From positions 1 to 9,257 of the forward strand of contig CALGLS010000213.1 of assembly GCA_937959375.1 (NCBI GenBank): a DNA stretch of 9,257 nucleotides, written 5' to 3'. This DNA comes from an uncultured Saprospiraceae bacterium. Lineage in GTDB: Bacteria; Bacteroidota; Bacteroidia; Chitinophagales; Saprospiraceae. Both the position numbers and the translations under genes were made by a program. Shown here piece by piece: positions 6,501 to 9,257 of this stretch. Position 1 is the first letter of the stretch, and each line of letters starts with the position of its first letter. Under the pieces are notes generated by a model. It was not told the origin of the DNA and did no database searches. It saw only the letters and a program-made list of their open reading frames with translations.

Positions 6501-9257
6501 TTGATGCCAACACCAACGGACATGTTTTAGTGAACTCCAATGAAATGGAAATTCCATACAATTACCAAGGTATTTATTTTGAAGACATTCCATTGCGATT
6601 GAGAGCTGTGGCGGATCCCGGTTATGTATTTATCGAGTGGTTAGAAACAGGGGAGACCGATGAGGTCATTGATTTTGTAGCAACAGGTGACTTTACCTTG
6701 ACTCCAATCTTTGAACTGGATGGGCCACTATTGACCTTAGATTGTTCAGACGATATTGAATTGACCGTTTCAGGTTCCGCGACTAGCGCTATTGCAACTT
6801 GGACAGAGCCACTGGCAACAACCACCTGCGCTGGTGAAGAAACGTTTGTTACACAAACAAGCGGATTTCCAAATGGAACTACTTTCCCAATCGGAACAAC
6901 CACCGTAAGCTACGAAGTAAGCGATAATTGTGGCAACACAGAAACTTGTTCCTTCGATGTAAACGTAACGCTTGACAATGGCGTATTGACATTCAACTGC
7001 CCTAGTGATATAACCATCACTGCTGCACCAGGAGCAACTTCCGCAACAGTGACTTGGACCGAACCAACAGCAAGCACAACTTGCCCACTTGCTAACCCAA
7101 GTGCTAGTCAAACCAGTGGTCCTGCCAACGGATCAGACTTCGAAATCGGCGTGACAACGGTAACGTACTCCGCCACCGATGATTGTGGAAATGTTATCAA
7201 CTGCTCCTTCGATGTAACTGTATTGATTGATAACGGAACACTTACACTAGATTGTCCTGAGGACATAACAGTAACTGCATTAGCGGGAGCAACAACGGTT
7301 ACGGTTTTCTGGGATAGCCCAGAAGGATCAAGTACCTGTACAACAGGAGCAGTGAGTACAACGCAGACCTCAGGAGATCCAAGTGGAAGTGAATTTTCAT
7401 TAGGGAATACCACGATTACTTATGAAGCTACCGATGGTTGTGGCAACGTGATTTCTTGTAGTTTCGAAATTACAGTTTTAGATGGATCAGGAACTTTGAC
7501 GATGACCTGCCCAGTAGATCAGGTACTTGTTTTGCCGCAAGGCGCGACCTCTATGCCGATTACTTGGTCATTACCAAATACATCAACTACCTGCGGAGGA
7601 GGAACGGCTAATCCGAATTGCGGAACAGTGCCAGCTGGTTTTACCGTTTTTGGAAGCTTTGGTGATTCAGAGTATTTCTTATCAGATGAAAAAGAACCAT
7701 GGCCAGTTGCACAAGCTAATTGCGAAACTTATGATGGACATCTGGTAGTGGTTGAAGATGAAGCGGAAGACGATTTTTTAGGTGATAATATTTCTACCGT
7801 AATTCATATCGGATTGACTGATGCAAATTCAGAAGGAGATTTAACATGGGTAAATGGAGCGCCTTTAGGATATACGAACTTCTCTAGCAGTGCAAACAAT
7901 ACAGCAAGCAATGATTATGTATTCAAAGCTCCTTGGAGTTCTCAACGATGGGGAATCTATTCAGGAAATGTGCATAAATATTATGTAATGGAATTGGACT
8001 GTGGTGGAGGAAGTAGTATTGATTTGGTTCAGACTGGAGGTCCGACCAATGGCTCTGCGCAAGCGGCGGGTATTTATACCATTACTTACGAAGCGATGGA
8101 TGAATGTGGTGGTATACAGGTTTGTAGTTTTACGATAGAAGTGCAAGATAATCCAGCAACCATTACCATGGATTGTCCATCCAATATCACGGTTAGTGAA
8201 ACGCCAGGAACAGGAAGTGCAGTTGTTTCTTGGTCAGCTGCTACTGCGGAAACAACTTGTTCGGGAGGTGGTTTGACCATTAGCCAATCGGGTGGATCAC
8301 CATCAGGAAGTAGCTTTCCAATTGGAACGCATGTGATTACTTACGAGGCAAATGATGCTTGTGACAATCCGGTTACTTGCAGTTTTACGATTACGGTAGA
8401 AGCAGATGCGCCGCAGGAAGATTATTGTGAATCACAGGGTGATGCTCCTTGGCAGCAGTGGATTAGCAATGTGACCTTCAATGAGATTAATAATGATTCA
8501 GGAAAGAAACGATATAGTGATTTTACGGATGAGGTGACTACTGTGGAAACAACCAATAGTTATACTTTTAGTTTAACGCCGGGTTTTAGTTATACCCAAT
8601 GGGATGAGTATGTTCGCGTTTGGATTGACTACAATGGTGACAATGATTTTACAGATGCAGGTGAAATGGTTTTTGAAGCGATCATCCCAGCGGGACCTTC
8701 TAACTCTACACCAAATTCTGCAGTTGGGAACATTGCTATTCCTGCGAATGCCTCGCTTGGCGCAACGCGTATGCGTGTGTCTATGAAGAAAGAAGCTTTT
8801 GCAACACCATGTGAAACCTTCCCTTTTGGTGAGGTAGAAGATTATACGGTGGTGATTAATTTACATGGAAGTAGTTTAGTGGGAAGCTCCGAAGCTTTAT
8901 ACTTTAATGCGATGAAGTCAGGGCGAGAAGTTGCACTGAATTGGGTGACGAATACAGACTACAAAAATGATCATTTCGTAATCGAACGATCCTTAGATGG
9001 TGAATACTTTGAGCAGCTAAGAAAGGTAGAGAAAGAAGGAACCACAGATGCTGCTCGTTACTACGAGGAACTTGACCTAAGTCCAATTCAAGGAGTAAAT
9101 TATTATCGTCTGCGACAAGTTTACAGCGATGGTAGTTTCCGACTTTCGACGGTGAAGCGAATCGTATTTGATGTAAATTTAGATCAGTTTGATTTGTTTC
9201 CGAATCCGGTGAATGAAATGCTTTATTTAAACCTAAAAGAATACGCTGGAATGGAAG
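3431..9257 (+). CDS. Secreted CotH kinase-like protein with LTD, chitobiase-C, HYR, CTLD, GEVED and T9SS domains (3' partial)
   Basis: Open for 1942 codons to the window edge. The ATG at 3431 is the first start after an in-frame TAG at 3404; ATGs at 3461 and 3476 are alternatives, and 3476 gives a shorter, more typical signal peptide. Domains by residue: signal peptide 1-33 (likely cut before Gln34); LTD 36-180; DNRLRE-like beta domain 181-373; LTD 374-515; chitobiase C-terminal-type 524-599; CotH about 606-1008; InlB-B-repeat-like 1018-1095; HYR from 1101, 1186, 1271, 1356 and 1578, the fourth split by a CTLD at 1399-1524; GEVED 1664-1810; start of T9SS type A domain (DLFPNPVNE). CotH signatures include NLFDDEIGIY, DDWERPANL, SR/K at 682/687, RNSGQD, MFRDA, and acidic residues D855 (DDWPANN), D879 and D881 (DTD). 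Known CotH proteins are atypical kinases; activity here is inferred. By comparison with the upstream paralogue, about 60 residues lie beyond the edge. Confidence 0.95.
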   Translation, partial: MKQAFTNLPKMTHQKMKLFSLCFFTLLTATLFSQNLWINEFMADNSSTIADEANEFEDWIEIYNSSSTAIDLGGYYISDDLLEPMLYQIPTTDPAATTIPAGGFLLLWADKDLDQGVLHIDLKLGAGGEDIVLTTPDGITVEDQLTFGGQSADVSYGRTSDGGADFDFFPAATPGTSNEAVSFPTSYKVQISKPIVDALDDGVEYGTSNGSINLEGYGIKMVESWSNQKVGLRFRDMEIPQGANILSASIQFTAKDEEDGEGDCTLYFEGDDSDDAAPFVDEGMNFSDRDKTSAEIEWEPDQWLIRDFASDKQKSPDLSPIVQEIVNRPGWEYGNNMAFVINGNGLRGTHNFESGFPAEINMEIEVPIPTTAINNIYINEIAPNGTNFQDENENFEDWIELYNDNNFDVALGGLYLTDDYDELLQWQISEQAVIPANGYLIIFADEETDEGGLHADFKLGANGEELALVQILNNEIVIIDSFEYTAVPFKASIGRTSDAANDWMIFGAPSPNEPNANADQYLVPPTILLANGIYSGSESVSITHPDPAVTIRYTMDGSIPKSSSSTYTNPITIDESGSLRAVAFRSGYAPSEPVTASYLFDVDHDLPVLHIVTDPDNLFDDEIGIYTVGTNGIAYDFCGDGEVANYNQDDWERPANLTLYKSDNSQAFQVNAGIQIGGSCSREQALKSLNIYLRSNQYGDKDIDYKLFPGKDFKKYKRLKLRNSGQDFRSSMFRDAAVQDILHRVPDMTFQAYQPAVVYINDEYYGIQNFREFYGDEYFDYEKDIKEEDLQLIKNPSMGTQEIKEGNDIHYRDLYYFVETNDLSQEVNYDYVKSQIDIDNFINYWISMCYIAADDWPANNMLLFREDKPDGKWRYATVDTDASTNHYGVNSNTGHLRNKLAKIQNANAVTWPNRKESTHFFRNLLKNDEFKHEFTQRTCSFIHLAFDENDVLPIIDSLRLNIDSEMADHIDRWKFDTPFLQDYDEWIEKVDKMKLFFEERPPYVRQHFRDTLGMGDNYELTINFDANTNGHVLVNSNEMEIPYNYQGIYFEDIPLRLRAVADPGYVFIEWLETGETDEVIDFVATGDFTLTPIFELDGPLLTLDCSDDIELTVSGSATSAIATWTEPLATTTCAGEETFVTQTSGFPNGTTFPIGTTTVSYEVSDNCGNTETCSFDVNVTLDNGVLTFNCPSDITITAAPGATSATVTWTEPTASTTCPLANPSASQTSGPANGSDFEIGVTTVTYSATDDCGNVINCSFDVTVLIDNGTLTLDCPEDITVTALAGATTVTVFWDSPEGSSTCTTGAVSTTQTSGDPSGSEFSLGNTTITYEATDGCGNVISCSFEITVLDGSGTLTMTCPVDQVLVLPQGATSMPITWSLPNTSTTCGGGTANPNCGTVPAGFTVFGSFGDSEYFLSDEKEPWPVAQANCETYDGHLVVVEDEAEDDFLGDNISTVIHIGLTDANSEGDLTWVNGAPLGYTNFSSSANNTASNDYVFKAPWSSQRWGIYSGNVHKYYVMELDCGGGSSIDLVQTGGPTNGSAQAAGIYTITYEAMDECGGIQVCSFTIEVQDNPATITMDCPSNITVSETPGTGSAVVSWSAATAETTCSGGGLTISQSGGSPSGSSFPIGTHVITYEANDACDNPVTCSFTITVEADAPQEDYCESQGDAPWQQWISNVTFNEINNDSGKKRYSDFTDEVTTVETTNSYTFSLTPGFSYTQWDEYVRVWIDYNGDNDFTDAGEMVFEAIIPAGPSNSTPNSAVGNIAIPANASLGATRMRVSMKKEAFATPCETFPFGEVEDYTVVINLHGSSLVGSSEALYFNAMKSGREVALNWVTNTDYKNDHFVIERSLDGEYFEQLRKVEKEGTTDAARYYEELDLSPIQGVNYYRLRQVYSDGSFRLSTVKRIVFDVNLDQFDLFPNPVNEMLYLNLKEYAGME
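5246..6454 (+). other. CotH kinase-like domain
   Basis: Residues about 606-1008 carry the ordered blocks typical of the CotH family: LPVLHIVTDPDNLFDDE, DDWERPANL, GIQIGG-SRE-KSL, YKRLKLRNSGQD, MFRDA, PAVVYINDEYYGIQNFRE, QIDIDNFINYW, DDWPANN, KWRYATVDTD, FFRNLLKNDEF and EMADHIDRW. CotH proteins (spore coat, eukaryote-like atypical kinases) use invariant acidic residues; D855 and D879/D881 are the best equivalents, 24-26 residues apart. The glycine-rich stretch is GGSCSRE, with an extra Cys. An InlB-B-repeat-like domain (6482-6715; GYVFIEW, TPIFE) follows. Confidence 0.85.
6731..7624 (+). repeat. HYR repeat array of the CotH gene, 255-bp period
   Basis: Three full HYR repeats start at 6731, 6986 and 7241, and the first half of a fourth starts at 7496, again exactly 255 bp apart. 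The first unit (LTVSGSAT, AIATWTEP, TLDNG) matches most closely the second repeat of the upstream gene, which sets the alignment of the two arrays. A fifth unit, at 8162-8419, follows the inserted lectin-like domain. Each unit keeps four cysteines. Confidence 0.9.
7625..8002 (+). other. C-type-lectin-like domain inserted in HYR repeat 4 of the CotH protein
   Basis: Residues 1399-1524 are the paralogue of the CTLD in the upstream gene, one codon longer (WSSQRW against WNGRW). Shared blocks are PW--AQA-CE-Y-G-LV, IHIG--DA--EG-L-WVNG, YTNFSSS and YVMELDC. Cys1431 and Cys1524 probably form the core disulfide. Canonical EPN/WND calcium-site motifs are absent. It sits at the same point in the HYR repeat as in the first gene. 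Confidence 0.8.
8420..8860 (+). other. GEVED domain of the CotH protein
   Basis: Residues 1664-1810 start with DYCESQGDAPWQQWISNV, carry the acidic loop DYNGDNDFTDAGE with spacing like a calcium-binding loop, then MRVSMKKEAF and PFGEVEDYTV. It matches the upstream gene's domain at 2193-2633 in length and order. In this phylum GEVED domains commonly sit just before the T9SS sorting domain, as here; their ligand is not known. Confidence 0.85.

Noticed and set aside
6622..7413. Several overlapping minus-strand open frames across the HYR array (6622-6903, 6770-7111, 7108-7413)
   Set aside because: They lie antisense to conserved HYR codons, have no recognisable domain, and recur because the repeated plus-strand sequence lacks reverse-strand stops; a similar frame at 428-619 mirrors the first gene's array.
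7527..7748. Plus-strand 73-codon frame inside the CotH gene
   Set aside because: Out of frame with the continuous HYR-CTLD coding sequence, which shows no break here.
7625..8002. Diversity-generating retroelement target (CTLD folds are typical variable proteins)
   Set aside because: Differences between the two CTLDs are spread out, include many non-adenine and silent changes and a codon insertion, and no reverse transcriptase or template repeat is in the window.

Overview
The window looks like part of a Bacteroidota chromosome. Both long genes encode very large secreted proteins built from HYR, C-type-lectin-like and GEVED domains, and they carry a C-terminal type A sorting domain for the type IX secretion system (T9SS), which is known only from this phylum. 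The combination of CotH, lamin-tail (LTD), HYR and GEVED domains and the moderate GC content would fit a marine or sludge Saprospiria-like organism, but that finer placement is a guess.

Layout: (1) Positions 1-3212, + strand: the 3' 1069 codons of a gene whose start lies before the window. It has seven HYR repeats, the sixth split by a C-type-lectin-like domain (CTLD), then GEVED and the T9SS sorting domain. (2) Positions 3213-3430: a 218-bp intergenic gap with a strong intrinsic terminator right after the first gene. (3) Positions 3431-9257, + strand: a second open gene of 1942 codons that runs off the right edge. It encodes a signal peptide, LTD, a DNRLRE-like beta domain, a second LTD, a chitobiase C-terminal-type domain, a CotH kinase-like domain, an InlB-B-repeat-like domain, five HYR repeats (the fourth again split by a CTLD), GEVED and the start of a T9SS sorting domain.

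The two genes are tandem and their C-terminal ~850-1000 residues are paralogous: same domain order, same nested CTLD, same odd cysteine and an exact 255-bp repeat period. The likely picture is that two exported proteins share one surface or matrix 'tail'. In the second protein this tail carries a CotH-type (atypical secreted kinase-like) head. The head of the first protein is outside the window. No RNA genes, mobile elements, CRISPR arrays or tRNAs were seen. The minus-strand open frames overlap conserved plus-strand domains and are treated as shadows.
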